From NCBI RefSeq assembly GCF_009646095.1, contig NZ_CP045725.1:496001-560000 (forward strand): 64,000 nt of DNA. Reading direction: 5' to 3'. Shown in pieces: positions 38,895 to 50,692 of the stretch. Position 1 is the first letter of the stretch; the number at the start of each line of letters is the position of its first letter. The position numbers and the translations under genes are program-made. Source of the stretch: Raineyella fluvialis (GTDB lineage Bacteria; Actinomycetota; Actinomycetes; Propionibacteriales; Propionibacteriaceae). The notes beneath the pieces were generated by a model that saw nothing but the letters and a program-made list of their open reading frames with translations, was not told where the DNA came from and did not search any database.

Positions 38895-38912
38895 CCGGGA
38901 CGTACGTCCCGG
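38895..38912. repeat. Perfect 18-base palindrome upstream of rpsM
   Basis: CCGGGACGTACGTCCCGG is its own reverse complement and is centred on CGTACG. It lies 150 bases upstream of rpsM in the rpmJ-rpsM gap. It could be a regulator site or an RNA hairpin; the role is unknown. Confidence 0.5.
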
Positions 38913-39008
38913 GGTTGCGTTCACACTGTGTGCATGGTCCCCGTCACGTGGTGAGGGGATATTCAGTTGTGGAGCGGTGCGGCGAGGCGTCGAGCGTGGA
39001 CCGGGGCG

Positions 39009-39122
39009 TCAGCCCTGGCGCTGCTTGTGGCGCGGGTTCTCGCAGATCACCATCACGCGACCGTGCCGTCGGATGACCTTGCACTTGTCGCAGATCTTCT
39101 TGACGCTCGGCTGAACCTTCAT
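39009..39122 (-). CDS. rpmJ: 50S ribosomal protein L36
   Basis: A 37-residue L36. It begins [20 protein letters not shown] and has the Zn-binding ligands C..C..C..H, the zinc form of L36. The stop is at 39009 and the ATG at 39122. Confidence 0.95.
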   Translation of the reverse strand: MKVQPSVKKICDKCKVIRRHGRVMVICENPRHKQRQG

Positions 39123-39192
39123 CGATCGTCTTTCTGAATCGGCGCAGGGCGTGGCCCGTCAACGGACCCCGCCCGACTGGATGGATGGGTGT

Positions 39193-39212
39193 GGGTGGGC
39201 CGGAACCCACCC
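39193..39212 (-). repeat. Hairpin between infA and rpmJ
   Basis: GGGTGGG and CCCACCC form a seven-pair stem with a CCGGAA loop, six bases after the infA stop in the infA-rpmJ gap. Confidence 0.4.
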
Positions 39213-39217
39213 GGGTG

Positions 39218-39439
39218 TCACTTGTGTCGGTAGACGATGCGCCCGCGGTTGAGGTCGTACGCGGAGACCTCGACAACGACACGGTCGGTCGGCAGGATAC
39301 GGATGTAGTGCTGCCGCATCTTGCCGCTGATGGTGGCCAGCACCTTGTGGCCGTTGGACAACTCGACCCGGAACATCGCGTTCGGCAGCGCCTCCACGAC
39401 AGTGCCCTCGAGTTCGAGAACGCCTTCCTTCTTTGCCAT
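39218..39439 (-). CDS. infA: Translation initiation factor IF-1
   Basis: A 73-residue OB-fold protein: [43 protein letters not shown] and the end [13 protein letters not shown]. The ATG at 39439 gives the standard length. It opens the infA-rpmJ-rpsM-rpsK-rpsD-rpoA-rplQ group, which is normally adjacent to map but is here about 10 kb away. Confidence 0.97.
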   Translation of the reverse strand: MAKKEGVLELEGTVVEALPNAMFRVELSNGHKVLATISGKMRQHYIRILPTDRVVVEVSAYDLNRGRIVYRHK

Positions 39440-39570
39440 GACCCTCACATCGTCAGATCCGCCCCACCGGACGATGGGCGCGTTGGTGCACCGACACAGG
39501 TGACCAAGGAGTCACTCTACCCGGGTGGACACAATTGCCCAAATCCATGCACCGGCTGCCGCGGGCCGGA

Positions 39571-39942
39571 TCAGAGCAGGACCAGCAGCAGGAGGATGAG
39601 CAGCACCACGGCCGCCGCACCAACCCCGAGCACCACCAGGCCGGCCCGACCAGGACCCTTGATCTCGGCGAGCTCGCCCGGCTTGGTCGTCCCGGTCGAC
39701 CCGACGATCGCCGGGGTCTGGTAGCTGGGCACCGGCCCGACCGCCTCGATCACCGGCACCAACTCCCCCAGCGTCCGCGCCGCGAACACCCGGTCGAGCG
39801 TCGCGTGGTAGGCCTCGTCGTCCAGCCTGCCGTCGGTGTAGGCATCGTTGACCCGCGCGGCGAGATCCTCCCGCTCCTGGTCGGGCACCGGCGCGCCGGA
39901 CTCCGTACGGTAGCGGCGCGGCACGGGCAGGTTGCTGCTCAT
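39571..39942 (-). CDS. DUF1707 domain protein with C-terminal membrane anchor
   Basis: A 123-residue protein. Residues 20-65 are the DUF1707 (SHOCT-like) module: DQEREDLAARVNDAYTDGRL and the later HATLDRVFAARTLGEL. The C-terminal 25 residues are a hydrophobic anchor (AAAVVLLILLLLVLL). DUF1707 proteins are common in actinobacteria and often sit next to regulators, but the function is unclear. TAGGCT lies six bases before the ATG, so the gene is probably leaderless. Confidence 0.85.
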   Translation of the reverse strand: MSSNLPVPRRYRTESGAPVPDQEREDLAARVNDAYTDGRLDDEAYHATLDRVFAARTLGELVPVIEAVGPVPSYQTPAIVGSTGTTKPGELAEIKGPGRAGLVVLGVGAAAVVLLILLLLVLL

Positions 39943-39948
39943 GTGCCC

Positions 39949-39954
39949 AGCCTA
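39949..39954 (-). promoter_or_regulatory. Putative -10 box of leaderless DUF1707 gene
   Basis: TAGGCT on the minus strand, six bases before the ATG at 39942. Confidence 0.5.
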
Positions 39955-39996
39955 GCCGGGCGGCGGGACATCGCCGCCGCTCCGGCTCTCCCCTGG

Positions 39997-40002
39997 CATG
40001 CT
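39997..40002 (+). promoter_or_regulatory. Possible -10 box of leaderless yaaA
   Basis: CATGCT lies six bases before the GTG at 40009, a relaxed version of the TANNNT pattern. Confidence 0.25.
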
Positions 40003-40008
40003 GGGCCG

Positions 40009-40764
40009 GTGCTGATCCTGCTTCCCCCGTCGGAGACCAAGACGCCGCGGACCAGCGGCCACCCCACCGACCTGGGCGGCCTGTCGTTCCCCAGCCTCAC
40101 CGCCGCCCGACGCAGCGTTCTCACCGCGCTGGCGCAGGTGTCGGCCCGCCCCGATGCGCACGAGGTGCTCGGTGTCCCTGCCTCCCTCGCCGCCGAGGCG
40201 GCGGCCCACAACACCGGCGTGCTGGACAGCCCCGCCACGCCGGTCGCCGGCCTCTACACCGGTGTGCTCTACGACGCCCTCGACCTGGCGACCCTCAGCG
40301 GGGCGGCCCGGCGACGCGCGAACGCGTGGCTCGTGGTGGTCTCGGCCGCGTACGGCGCGCTGCGACCGACCGACCGGGTCGGCGCCTACCGGCTCGCGAT
40401 GGACGTGGACCTGCCTGGGGTCGGCCGGCTCGGCGCCTGGTGGCGCGACCGGCTCGCCGACGAGTTGTCACTCGCCGCTGGCCAAGGCCTGATCGTGGAC
40501 TGCCGGTCGACGACGTACGTCCCGGCCTGGCAACCCACCGGGGCGCAGGCGCGACGCTGGGTCCGGATCGTGGTGCCGGGCGCGAGCCACCACGCCAAGC
40601 ACACCCGCGGCCTCCTCGCCCGGCACCTGTGCCTGCATGGCTGCGCCGCCCGGACCCCGATGGCGCTGGCCGACGAGCTCGCGACGGCCTTCCACGTCCG
40701 GCTGGACGCCCCGGTCCGACCGGGGCGTCCCTGGCAGCTCGGCGTCACCGCGCCGGTGCACTAG
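40009..40764 (+). CDS. yaaA: Peroxide stress protein YaaA (DUF328)
   Basis: A 251-residue YaaA/DUF328 protein: ILLPPSETKTPR at the N-terminus, the conserved VVSAAYGALRPTDRVGAYRLAMD, and VVPGASHHAKHTRG near the end. In E. coli YaaA lowers free iron during peroxide stress and binds DNA structures. The GTG at 40009 is supported by CATGCT six bases upstream. It is 26 bases from the convergent large PEP carboxykinase-like gene and unrelated to it. Confidence 0.9.
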   Translation: MLILLPPSETKTPRTSGHPTDLGGLSFPSLTAARRSVLTALAQVSARPDAHEVLGVPASLAAEAAAHNTGVLDSPATPVAGLYTGVLYDALDLATLSGAARRRANAWLVVVSAAYGALRPTDRVGAYRLAMDVDLPGVGRLGAWWRDRLADELSLAAGQGLIVDCRSTTYVPAWQPTGAQARRWVRIVVPGASHHAKHTRGLLARHLCLHGCAARTPMALADELATAFHVRLDAPVRPGRPWQLGVTAPVH

Positions 40765-40789
40765 CCTCGGGGCCGCCCGGCTCGGACGC

Positions 40790-44182
<3,393 letters not shown>

Positions 44183-44188
44183 ACGACC

Positions 44189-44194
44189 ATTGTT
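44189..44194 (-). promoter_or_regulatory. Possible -10 box of the PPi-PEPCK-like gene
   Basis: AACAAT lies six bases before the ATG at 44182 on the minus strand. It fits only the relaxed form of the hexamer. Confidence 0.2.
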
Positions 44195-44294
44195 CTCGGG
44201 CTCCCTCACTCGATGATCGGGCACCCCGCCACTGGTCTGATCCACGCAGGGCGTAGGGTACGCCGCCCCTCACCGGAGTGTCAGGCGATCAGAC

Positions 44295-45110
44295 CTACCC
44301 CAGCAGCGTACGGTCGCTCAGCGCCTCCGTGGCCCCACGGATCTTGCCGAACTCCTTCATCAGGTCGGGCACCGTCGCCTTGGCCTTGGCCTCGGCGTCG
44401 ATCTCGAAGATGATGTCGCCCTCGTGCATCATGATGAGCCGATTGCCCAGGTGCAGCGCCTGCTCCATGTTGTGGGTGACCATCAGCGCGGTGAGCCCGT
44501 GGCGCCGGACGGCTTCCCCGGTGAGCCGGGTGACGAGCGCGGCCCGCTGCGGGTCGAGGGCGGCGGTGTGCTCGTCGAGCAGCAGGATCTCGGGTTCGGA
44601 GAAGGTGGCCATCAGCAGCGACAGGGCCTGCCGCTGGCCCCCTGACAGCATCCCGACGCGGACGCCGAGCCGATCCTCCAGGCCGAGCTCGAGCGTGGCG
44701 AGTTCCTCGCGGAAGCGGTCCCGCTTGCGGGCGGAGACGCCGCGGCGCAGCCCGCGCCGGCTACCGCGGGCCAGCGCCATCGCGAGGTTCTGCTCGATGG
44801 TGAGATGGGGGGAGGTGCCCGCCATCGGGTCCTGGAAGACCCGGCTGATGTAGCGGGCGCGCTGGAAATCGGCGTAGCGCGACACCTCGCGCCCGTCGAT
44901 CCGGATGCTGCCGGCCTCCGGGCGGTGGACACCGGCGATGACGTTCAGCAGCGTCGACTTGCCGGCGCCGTTGGAACCGATGATGGTGACGAAGTCACCC
45001 TCCCTCAGCGAGAGGGACACCGCCTTCAGCGCGACGCGTTCGTTGACGGTGTGCGGATAGAAGACCTTGGTGACGTTGGTCAGGTCGAGCTTCGCCTGTG
45101 GGGTGCTCAT
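44295..45110 (-). CDS. ABC transporter ATP-binding protein
   Basis: A 271-residue ATPase of an importer. Walker A is GSNGAGKST near residue 42, the Q-loop region is RVFQDPMAGTS, the signature is LSGGQRQ, Walker B is ILLLDEHTAALDP, and THNMEQAL holds the switch His. The ATG at 45110 overlaps the permease stop by four bases. It forms the last gene of a three-gene system with permease and binding protein; the order binding protein-permease-ATPase is typical of PF04392-type transporters. Confidence 0.93.
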   Translation of the reverse strand: MSTPQAKLDLTNVTKVFYPHTVNERVALKAVSLSLREGDFVTIIGSNGAGKSTLLNVIAGVHRPEAGSIRIDGREVSRYADFQRARYISRVFQDPMAGTSPHLTIEQNLAMALARGSRRGLRRGVSARKRDRFREELATLELGLEDRLGVRVGMLSGGQRQALSLLMATFSEPEILLLDEHTAALDPQRAALVTRLTGEAVRRHGLTALMVTHNMEQALHLGNRLIMMHEGDIIFEIDAEAKAKATVPDLMKEFGKIRGATEALSDRTLLG

Positions 45111-46057
45111 CGCGCACTCTCCTCCCCGGCGGTGACCGCCTCGGCGGTGTGGTGTTCCTCGTACGGCTCGGTGAGCTTCTGCAGCCGCTCCTGGCGTCGG
45201 GCGGCGATCCGGCGCACCACGTCCCAGCGCGGCAGCAGCAGGGCGACGACGACGAGCACGGCGGAGATGAGCTTCATGTCGTTCGGGTTGAGGCCGATCA
45301 TCAGCGCCAGTTGGATGACGAGGCGGTAGATGACCGACCCGGCGACCACCGCGACGGCGGCGATCAGGACCGTACGCTGCCCGAAGATCGCCTGACCGAT
45401 GATCACCGAGGCCAGACCGGCGACGATCAGGCCGATGCCCATCCCGATGTCGGCGAACCCCTGGTACTGGGCGATCAGCGCTCCGCACAGCGCGACCAGG
45501 CCGTTGGAGAGGGCCAGGCCGATGATCTTCATCCGATCGGTGTTCACCCCCAGCGAGCGGATCATCGCCTGGTTGTCACCGGTGGCCTGCATCGCCAGCC
45601 CGAAGTCGGTCGAGAGCAGCCAGACCAGCACGGCGGTGAACAGGAGCGCCAGGCCGAGGAAGATCAGCGCCGAGACCGGCGTCCCCAGGAGCTTCGCCCC
45701 CCGCAGCGGCGTCATGATCGTGTCGGTGCGCAGCAGGGGCACGTTCGCGCGGCCCATGATCCGCAGGTTGATCGAGTAGAGAGCGATCTGGGTCAGGATG
45801 CCGGCGAGCAACGGGTTGATCCCGCCCTTGGCATGCAGCAGGCCGGTGATCGCACCGGCCACCAGGCCGACGACGATCGAGGCCCCGGTGGCGAGCCAGG
45901 GGTTGACCCCGGCGACGATCAGCGCCGCCGCGGTGGCGGCCCCGCTGGTGAACGACCCGTCGACCGTCAGGTCGGCGAAGTCGAGGATCCGGAAGGAGAT
46001 ATAGACCCCCAGCGCCATCACGGCGAAGACGAATCCCAGGTCCAGGGCGACGATCAT
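45107..46057 (-). CDS. ABC transporter permease (branched-chain/purine-like)
   Basis: A 316-residue membrane protein with about nine hydrophobic segments. MIVALDLGFVFAVMALGVYISFRILDFADLTVDGSF and the GAITGLLHAKGGINPLLAGI loop are typical of LivH-like permeases paired with PF04392 binding proteins. It is coupled to the ATPase gene by an ATGA overlap and lies 87 bases after the binding-protein gene. Substrate unknown. Confidence 0.88.
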   Translation of the reverse strand: MIVALDLGFVFAVMALGVYISFRILDFADLTVDGSFTSGAATAAALIVAGVNPWLATGASIVVGLVAGAITGLLHAKGGINPLLAGILTQIALYSINLRIMGRANVPLLRTDTIMTPLRGAKLLGTPVSALIFLGLALLFTAVLVWLLSTDFGLAMQATGDNQAMIRSLGVNTDRMKIIGLALSNGLVALCGALIAQYQGFADIGMGIGLIVAGLASVIIGQAIFGQRTVLIAAVAVVAGSVIYRLVIQLALMIGLNPNDMKLISAVLVVVALLLPRWDVVRRIAARRQERLQKLTEPYEEHHTAEAVTAGEESAR

Positions 46058-46144
46058 CCGCCCTCCTCCTTCTCTCGTGGAACGGCGCCGCCGGTCGGCG
46101 GCCCCAGGGACGGCGGACCGGGAGCCGGTCCGCCGCCGCCAGGA

Positions 46145-47136
46145 TCAGTTGTAGGTCTGGCCGGCCTGCTTGGCGACCGCATCGGGGATGGTGATCCCCA
46201 TCCGGGCGGCCGCGGCGGTGTTGATCACCAGCTGGACGTCGGACTGGGACTCGACCGGCATGGTGCCCGGCTTCGCCCCGGTGGTGAGGATCTTCACGGC
46301 CATCTGGCCGGTCTGGTAGCCCAGCTTGGCGTAGTCGATGCCGTACGTCGCCACGGCGCCGCGCTTGACCGAGTCACCCTCACCCGCGATCACCGGGATC
46401 TTCTTGGTCTCACCGACCTGGATCACCGACTCCAGGGCGGACACGACGACATTGTCCGTCGGCACGTAGATCGCGTCCACGCCGCCCAGGCTCTGGGCGC
46501 CCTGCTGGACCTCCGAGGAGTTGGAGACCGCGGCCTCCTTGACGGTGAGTCCTTCCTTGGCGGCGGCTTCCTTGGCCATCTTCACCTGCACCTGGGAGTT
46601 GACCTCCCCGGAGCTGTAGATGATGCCCACGGAGGTGGCGCCCGGCTTGAGCTGCTTGACCAGCCCGATCTGCTTCGCGACGGGGTTGAGGTCGGTGGTC
46701 CCGGAGACGTTGCCACCCGGGGCGTCCAGGGACTTCACCAACTGGGCGGAGACCGGGTCGGTCACCGCGGTGAACAGGATCGGCGTGTCGGTGATCGACT
46801 GGGCGGCGGCCTGCGCCGTCGGCGTCGCGATCGCGAGCACGAGGTCCTTCTTGTCGGCGGCGAACTTGGTGGCGATCGACGTCGCGGTCGCCTGGTCACC
46901 CTGGGCGTTCTGCTCGTCGTAGGCCACCTTCACCCCGGCGTCCGCGAGGGCCTTCTTGAAGCCGTCCCGCGAGGCGTCGAGCGAGGGGTGCGCCACGATC
47001 TGCGTGATCCCGATCGTGTAGGTCTTGCTCGCCGACTGCTGCCCCCGGCGGTCGAGCCGGCGGAGCCGCCGCACGCGGCGAGGAACATCGAGGCGGCGGC
47101 GATGGCGCCGGCCACTCCGAAACGTGCTGCCTTCAT
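46145..47136 (-). CDS. ABC transporter substrate-binding lipoprotein (PF04392), frameshifted near 47044
   Basis: The ATG at 47136 begins a signal peptide with lipobox: MKAARFGVAGAIAAASMFLA then the AACGG cysteine for lipid attachment. After about 30 residues the frame changes in CCCCC (47042-47046; GGGGG on the coding strand) to the one carrying SASKTYTIGITQIVAHPSLD, GIIYSSGEVNSQVQV and the end. One added base gives 330 residues, normal for PF04392 binding proteins. Relatives carry tryptophan/tyrosine or other small ligands. A perfect inverted repeat sits 22 bases upstream of the start. Confidence 0.85.
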
Positions 47137-47158
47137 CGGACTGAGTCCTTCCTCTGGG

Positions 47159-47178
47159 CACGTTCCCCCCGGAACGTG
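47159..47178. promoter_or_regulatory. Inverted repeat upstream of the ABC importer operon
   Basis: CACGTTCC and GGAACGTG (8-base arms) flank CCCC, 22 bases before the start codon of the binding-protein gene. As DNA it could be a repressor operator; as RNA it is a short hairpin near the ribosome binding site. Confidence 0.45.
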
Positions 47179-47330
47179 GTCACTGCCGGCTCATTCTGCC
47201 GCGCCGCCGACCCCTGATCGGGCCGGTAAGACGGTCAGAACGTACCAATCGGATGACGTCCGGCCCGTCTGAGGGTGCCCTCACCATCCTCCGACGTGCC
47301 ACGGACCGGTCCGCCCCACCCTCGCCGCTA

Positions 47331-47384
47331 TTGACTCTAATGAAGCAACCTATAAGCTTGCCGATAGTTCAAACCGATACTATC
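47331..47384 (+). promoter_or_regulatory. AT-rich promoter with inverted repeat before DUF4395/thioredoxin genes
   Basis: TTGACT at 47331 and TATAAG at 47351 form a weak promoter candidate. GATAGT (47363-47368) and ACTATC (47379-47384) are inverted arms, and CCGATA occurs twice. This is by far the most AT-rich stretch in the area. A GAGGA Shine-Dalgarno follows at 47386-47390. Confidence 0.45.
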
Positions 47385-47397
47385 TCGAGGACCTGCC

Positions 47398-47868
47398 ATG
47401 GCCACCACCGCCGCCCCGACCCGGACGTCAGCGCGGATCGACCCCCGCGGACCACGCTTCGGGGCCATCATCACCTCCGTCCTGCTCGCGGCCACCCTCG
47501 TGCTCGGGCCCGGGTGGGGACTGGTCACGCTGGGAGTCCAGACGCTTGCCTTCATCGGCGGCGCGGTCTTCGGTCTGTCCCGACAGCCCTGGGGCTGGAT
47601 CTACAAGGCCTGGGTCCGGCCCCGGCTGGCTCCGCCGGCGGAACTGGAGGACGAGGCACCGCCGCGCTTCGCCCAGGTCGTGGGCCTCGTCTTCGCCGTG
47701 CTCGCGCTGGTCGGTGCCCTGAGCGGGCTCACGCCCCTCTTCTGGGTGGCCACCGGCTTCGCGCTCGTCGCGGCCTTCCTCAACGCCGCCTTCGACTTCT
47801 GCCTCGGCTGCGAGACGTACCTGCTCATCCAGCGCCTCCGGGCCGCCACGTCCCACCGCACCGCCTGA
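47398..47868 (+). CDS. DUF4395 membrane protein
   Basis: A 156-residue protein with three to four membrane segments (AIITSVLLAATLVLG, LVTLGVQTLAFIGGAVFGL, VVGLVFAVLALVGAL). The C-terminus holds FDFCLGCETYLL, the CxxCE motif of the DUF4395 family. Family members sit next to thioredoxin-like genes, as here, and may pass electrons across the membrane. ATG at 47398 follows GAGGA. Start of a two-gene operon. Confidence 0.85.
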   Translation: MATTAAPTRTSARIDPRGPRFGAIITSVLLAATLVLGPGWGLVTLGVQTLAFIGGAVFGLSRQPWGWIYKAWVRPRLAPPAELEDEAPPRFAQVVGLVFAVLALVGALSGLTPLFWVATGFALVAAFLNAAFDFCLGCETYLLIQRLRAATSHRTA

Positions 47869-47885
47869 CCCCGGGAGGATCCCCT

Positions 47886-48338
47886 GTGACCGGCCTCATC
47901 GTTCTCATCGTCGCCCTGGCGGCCGCGACCGCCATCGGCCTCTACCGCAAGGCCACCGACGGCCGCGCCCGCGCCGCCGCCGGACCCCGCGCGCCCCGCC
48001 TGACGGCGGCGACCCTCGGTGTCGGACTCGGCGCCACCCGGACCTTCGTCCAGTTCTCCTCGGCGGTCTGCACCCCCTGCCGCCGGACCCGTAGCCTGCT
48101 CGAGGCGGTCACCGCCGAGCGGTCCGACGTGGCGTACGTGGACCTCGACGCGGAGCACCGACTCGACCTCGTCGAGAAGTTCGGGATCCTGCGTACGCCC
48201 ACCGTCCTGGTCCTCGATGCCGAGGGCACGCTCGTCCAGCGGATCGTCGGTCAGCCCCGACGCAGCGACGTCCTGGAGCTCCTCGACCCGGCCCAGCCGC
48301 TCACCTCCAGCGAGCCGGCCGAGCTGGGCGCGCGCTGA
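47886..48338 (+). CDS. Thioredoxin-like protein with membrane anchor
   Basis: A 150-residue protein: an N-terminal anchor (TGLIVLIVALAAATAIGLY) and a thioredoxin fold with the active site CTPCRRT near residue 62 and the cis-Pro segment LRTPTVLVLD near 102. The catalytic pair is CTPC rather than the usual CGPC. GGAGG is before the GTG at 47886. It probably works with the DUF4395 partner in redox exchange; inferred from gene order. Confidence 0.85.
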   Translation: MTGLIVLIVALAAATAIGLYRKATDGRARAAAGPRAPRLTAATLGVGLGATRTFVQFSSAVCTPCRRTRSLLEAVTAERSDVAYVDLDAEHRLDLVEKFGILRTPTVLVLDAEGTLVQRIVGQPRRSDVLELLDPAQPLTSSEPAELGAR

Positions 48339-48345
48339 CCCGGAT

Positions 48346-49173
48346 CTAGTCGGGCGGGAGCGCCCCCAGCGCGCGCAGATCGAGCTCGATGTCCAGCAGC
48401 GTGAGATCAGTCTCCGGACGTCGGCCCGCCGCCAGGTCGAGCTCGCGCAGCTGGCGGTGCAGCGCGCGGAAGCAGCTCACCGCCTCCGCACGCCGTCCCA
48501 CCTGGCTGGCCAACCGGGCGTACGCCAGGCCCACCTCGACCGCGATCTCGCCGTGCCGACCGCCGGGGCCGCCGGCCCAGTCGCACAGCTCGGACAGACC
48601 CGTCAGGATCTCCCGCCACATCTCCATCGGGCGTGCCCGGCTGACGCCGTGCCCCGTGAGCACCGGCACCAGCTCCCGGTAGATCCCCACGGCCCGCAAC
48701 GGCCCGAACCGCGCGCGTTCCCCACCACAGCTGACCATCCAGAAGGCGAAACGCGACCTGATCGGCAGACCCCCCTCGTCCTCGGGTGACAGCCAGATGA
48801 CGGCCGGCTCGAGCAGCTTCCCCAGCCGCCGTACGGACGCCCCGGTCTGGGCATGCCGACGGGCCACGTACCACAGCGCGGTGACCTCGGCGGCGTCGCG
48901 GATCGGTTTGTCCGCGACGAAGGCGGCCAGGGCCCAGCACGCCTCCCGGGCCAGCGGATCGGACGTGTCGATCTCGTACGGCGCCGTCGTGTGGGCCGCG
49001 ACGAAGGCCCGTAGCCGCTCGGCCAGCTCTATCAGCTCGAGGGGCGACGGCTCGGCGGGAAGGTCGCGACCGAGGTGCTCGGCGCCCTTCCGGGGCTGTG
49101 GGACCCACGGCAGACCGACGGCCTCGCCGTGGTCCGGCTCGTGCGGATCAGGGTCATGCGGGTGGTGGGACAC
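48346..49173 (-). CDS. Hypothetical protein, 275 residues
   Basis: Soluble, no membrane segment. A His/Pro/Asp-rich N-terminus (SHHPHDPDPHEPDHGEAVG) is followed by an alpha-helical body rich in Trp, Arg and Leu (CWALAAFVADKPIRDAAEVTALWYVARRH, WREILTGLSELCDWAGG, VGLAYARLASQVGRRAEAVSCFRALHRQ). The final helices resemble TPR-like packing. GGGGAGG before the GTG at 49173 decided the start. It is convergent with the thioredoxin gene. I do not recognise the family. Confidence 0.6.
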   Translation of the reverse strand: MSHHPHDPDPHEPDHGEAVGLPWVPQPRKGAEHLGRDLPAEPSPLELIELAERLRAFVAAHTTAPYEIDTSDPLAREACWALAAFVADKPIRDAAEVTALWYVARRHAQTGASVRRLGKLLEPAVIWLSPEDEGGLPIRSRFAFWMVSCGGERARFGPLRAVGIYRELVPVLTGHGVSRARPMEMWREILTGLSELCDWAGGPGGRHGEIAVEVGLAYARLASQVGRRAEAVSCFRALHRQLRELDLAAGRRPETDLTLLDIELDLRALGALPPD

Positions 49174-49273
49174 GGGGACCTCCCCGGGATCCGGCCCGCC
49201 CATCGTGCGACGGGCCTCGTCCCGCCAGTGTGCCAGCAGGGCGCGCCGGAAGCCAGCGTCGCCGGTGGCGCGG

Positions 49274-50119
49274 TCAGTCCGCCAGCGGACCGAACGGCAC
49301 GCCGAGACGACCCAGCATCTCCTCGCCGCCGTCGGGCGCGGTGAGCACCCAGACCCCCTTCGGGGTGCAGGTGACGGTGTGCTCCCAGTGCGCGGCGGGG
49401 CTCCCGTCCACGGTGACGACCGTCCAGTCGTCGTCGAGCACCTGGTTGTCCGCCGATCCGAGGGTGACCATCGGTTCGACGCAGAAGGCCAGGCCCCGGC
49501 TGATCCGGGGGCCCTTGCCGGGGCGTCCGTAGTTGGGCACGTCCGGCGGCTGGTGCATCTCGGTACCGATGCCGTGCCCGACGTATTCGCGCACGATGCC
49601 GTACGGCCCGGCGTTCTCGACGTAGGCCTCGACGGCGGCGCCGACGTCCCCGATCCGGCCGTTGAGGCGCGCGGCGGCGATGCCGGCCCACATGGCCCCC
49701 TCGGTGACGTCGCTCAGCCTCTGCCGGGTCGGGTCGGCGGTGCCGACCTGGACCGTCCGCGCCGAGTCCCCGTGCCAGCCGCCGACGATGGCGCCCCCGT
49801 CGACGGAGAGGGTGTCACCGTCGGCCAGGACGTAGTCGTTGGGCATCCCGTGGACGATCACCTCGTTGACCGACAGGCAGACGACGCCCTTGAAGCCACC
49901 GTGGCCCCGGGAATCAGCGCCGTACTCGAGGAAGTTCGAGTCCGCCCCGTGCCGGGCGAGGGTGTCGCGCCCGATCTGGTCCAGCTCCCGCAGCGTCACC
50001 CCCGCCCGCGCCTCGGCGGTGATGGCGTCCAGCAGGTCGGCGACGACCAGCCCCGCCCGGCGCATCAGGCGGAGCTGGTCGTCGGTCTTGATCTCGATAC
50101 CGCGGTTGCCTCGGAACAC
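49274..50119 (-). CDS. map: Methionine aminopeptidase, type I
   Basis: Removes initiator Met from nascent proteins. The 281-residue enzyme has all five metal ligands: Asp in LSVDGGAIVGG, Asp in GDSARTVQV, His in YVGHGIG, Glu in FCVEPMVT and Glu in AHWEHTVT. The GTG at 50119 comes two bases after the adk stop (TGA-GTG), so adk and map are co-translated. Confidence 0.96.
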   Translation of the reverse strand: MFRGNRGIEIKTDDQLRLMRRAGLVVADLLDAITAEARAGVTLRELDQIGRDTLARHGADSNFLEYGADSRGHGGFKGVVCLSVNEVIVHGMPNDYVLADGDTLSVDGGAIVGGWHGDSARTVQVGTADPTRQRLSDVTEGAMWAGIAAARLNGRIGDVGAAVEAYVENAGPYGIVREYVGHGIGTEMHQPPDVPNYGRPGKGPRISRGLAFCVEPMVTLGSADNQVLDDDWTVVTVDGSPAAHWEHTVTCTPKGVWVLTAPDGGEEMLGRLGVPFGPLAD

Positions 50120-50692
50120 TCAGGCCCTCACGGCATCGAGCGCCGCGGCGATCCGCTGCCCGACCTCGTCGATCTCGCCCAGGCCGTCGACCTCGACCAG
50201 CAGCCCCCGCTGGGCGTACGTCGCCAGCAGCGGAGCGGTCTCCTCGTCGTAGACGCGCAAGCGGGTCCGGATGGTCTCCTCGTTGTCATCGGCGCGACCC
50301 TCGATCTCGGCCCGCTTGAGCAGCCGGGCGACGACCTCGTCGGTGTCCGCGGTGAGGGAGACGACGGCGTCCAGGGTGACGCCGAGCTCCTCGAGCATGC
50401 CGTCGAGGGCCTCCACCTGGGCCAGCGTGCGCGGGTAGCCGTCGAGCAGGAAGCCCTGCGCGGCGTCCTCCTCGGCGAGCCGGTTACGGACCAGGCCGTT
50501 GGTGATGTCGTCGCCGACGTAGCCGCCGGAGTTCATGATCTCCTTGACCTTCAGACCGAGCGGGGTCTCGTTCTTCACGTTGGTCCGGAAGATGTCGCCG
50601 GTGGAGATCGCCGGGATGCCGTAGCGGGCGGCGATGCCCTTGGCCTGCGTACCCTTGCCCGCGCCGGGCGGACCCATGATCAGAAGCCTCAT
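50120..50692 (-). CDS. adk: Adenylate kinase
   Basis: A 190-residue enzyme balancing ATP, ADP and AMP. P-loop [17 protein letters not shown]-site [21 protein letters not shown] and the lid-less short form ([16 protein letters not shown]) typical of actinobacteria. The ATG at 50692 overlaps the secY stop (ATGA); the longer open frame through secY is not coding. Confidence 0.97.
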   Translation of the reverse strand: MRLLIMGPPGAGKGTQAKGIAARYGIPAISTGDIFRTNVKNETPLGLKVKEIMNSGGYVGDDITNGLVRNRLAEEDAAQGFLLDGYPRTLAQVEALDGMLEELGVTLDAVVSLTADTDEVVARLLKRAEIEGRADDNEETIRTRLRVYDEETAPLLATYAQRGLLVEVDGLGEIDEVGQRIAAALDAVRA

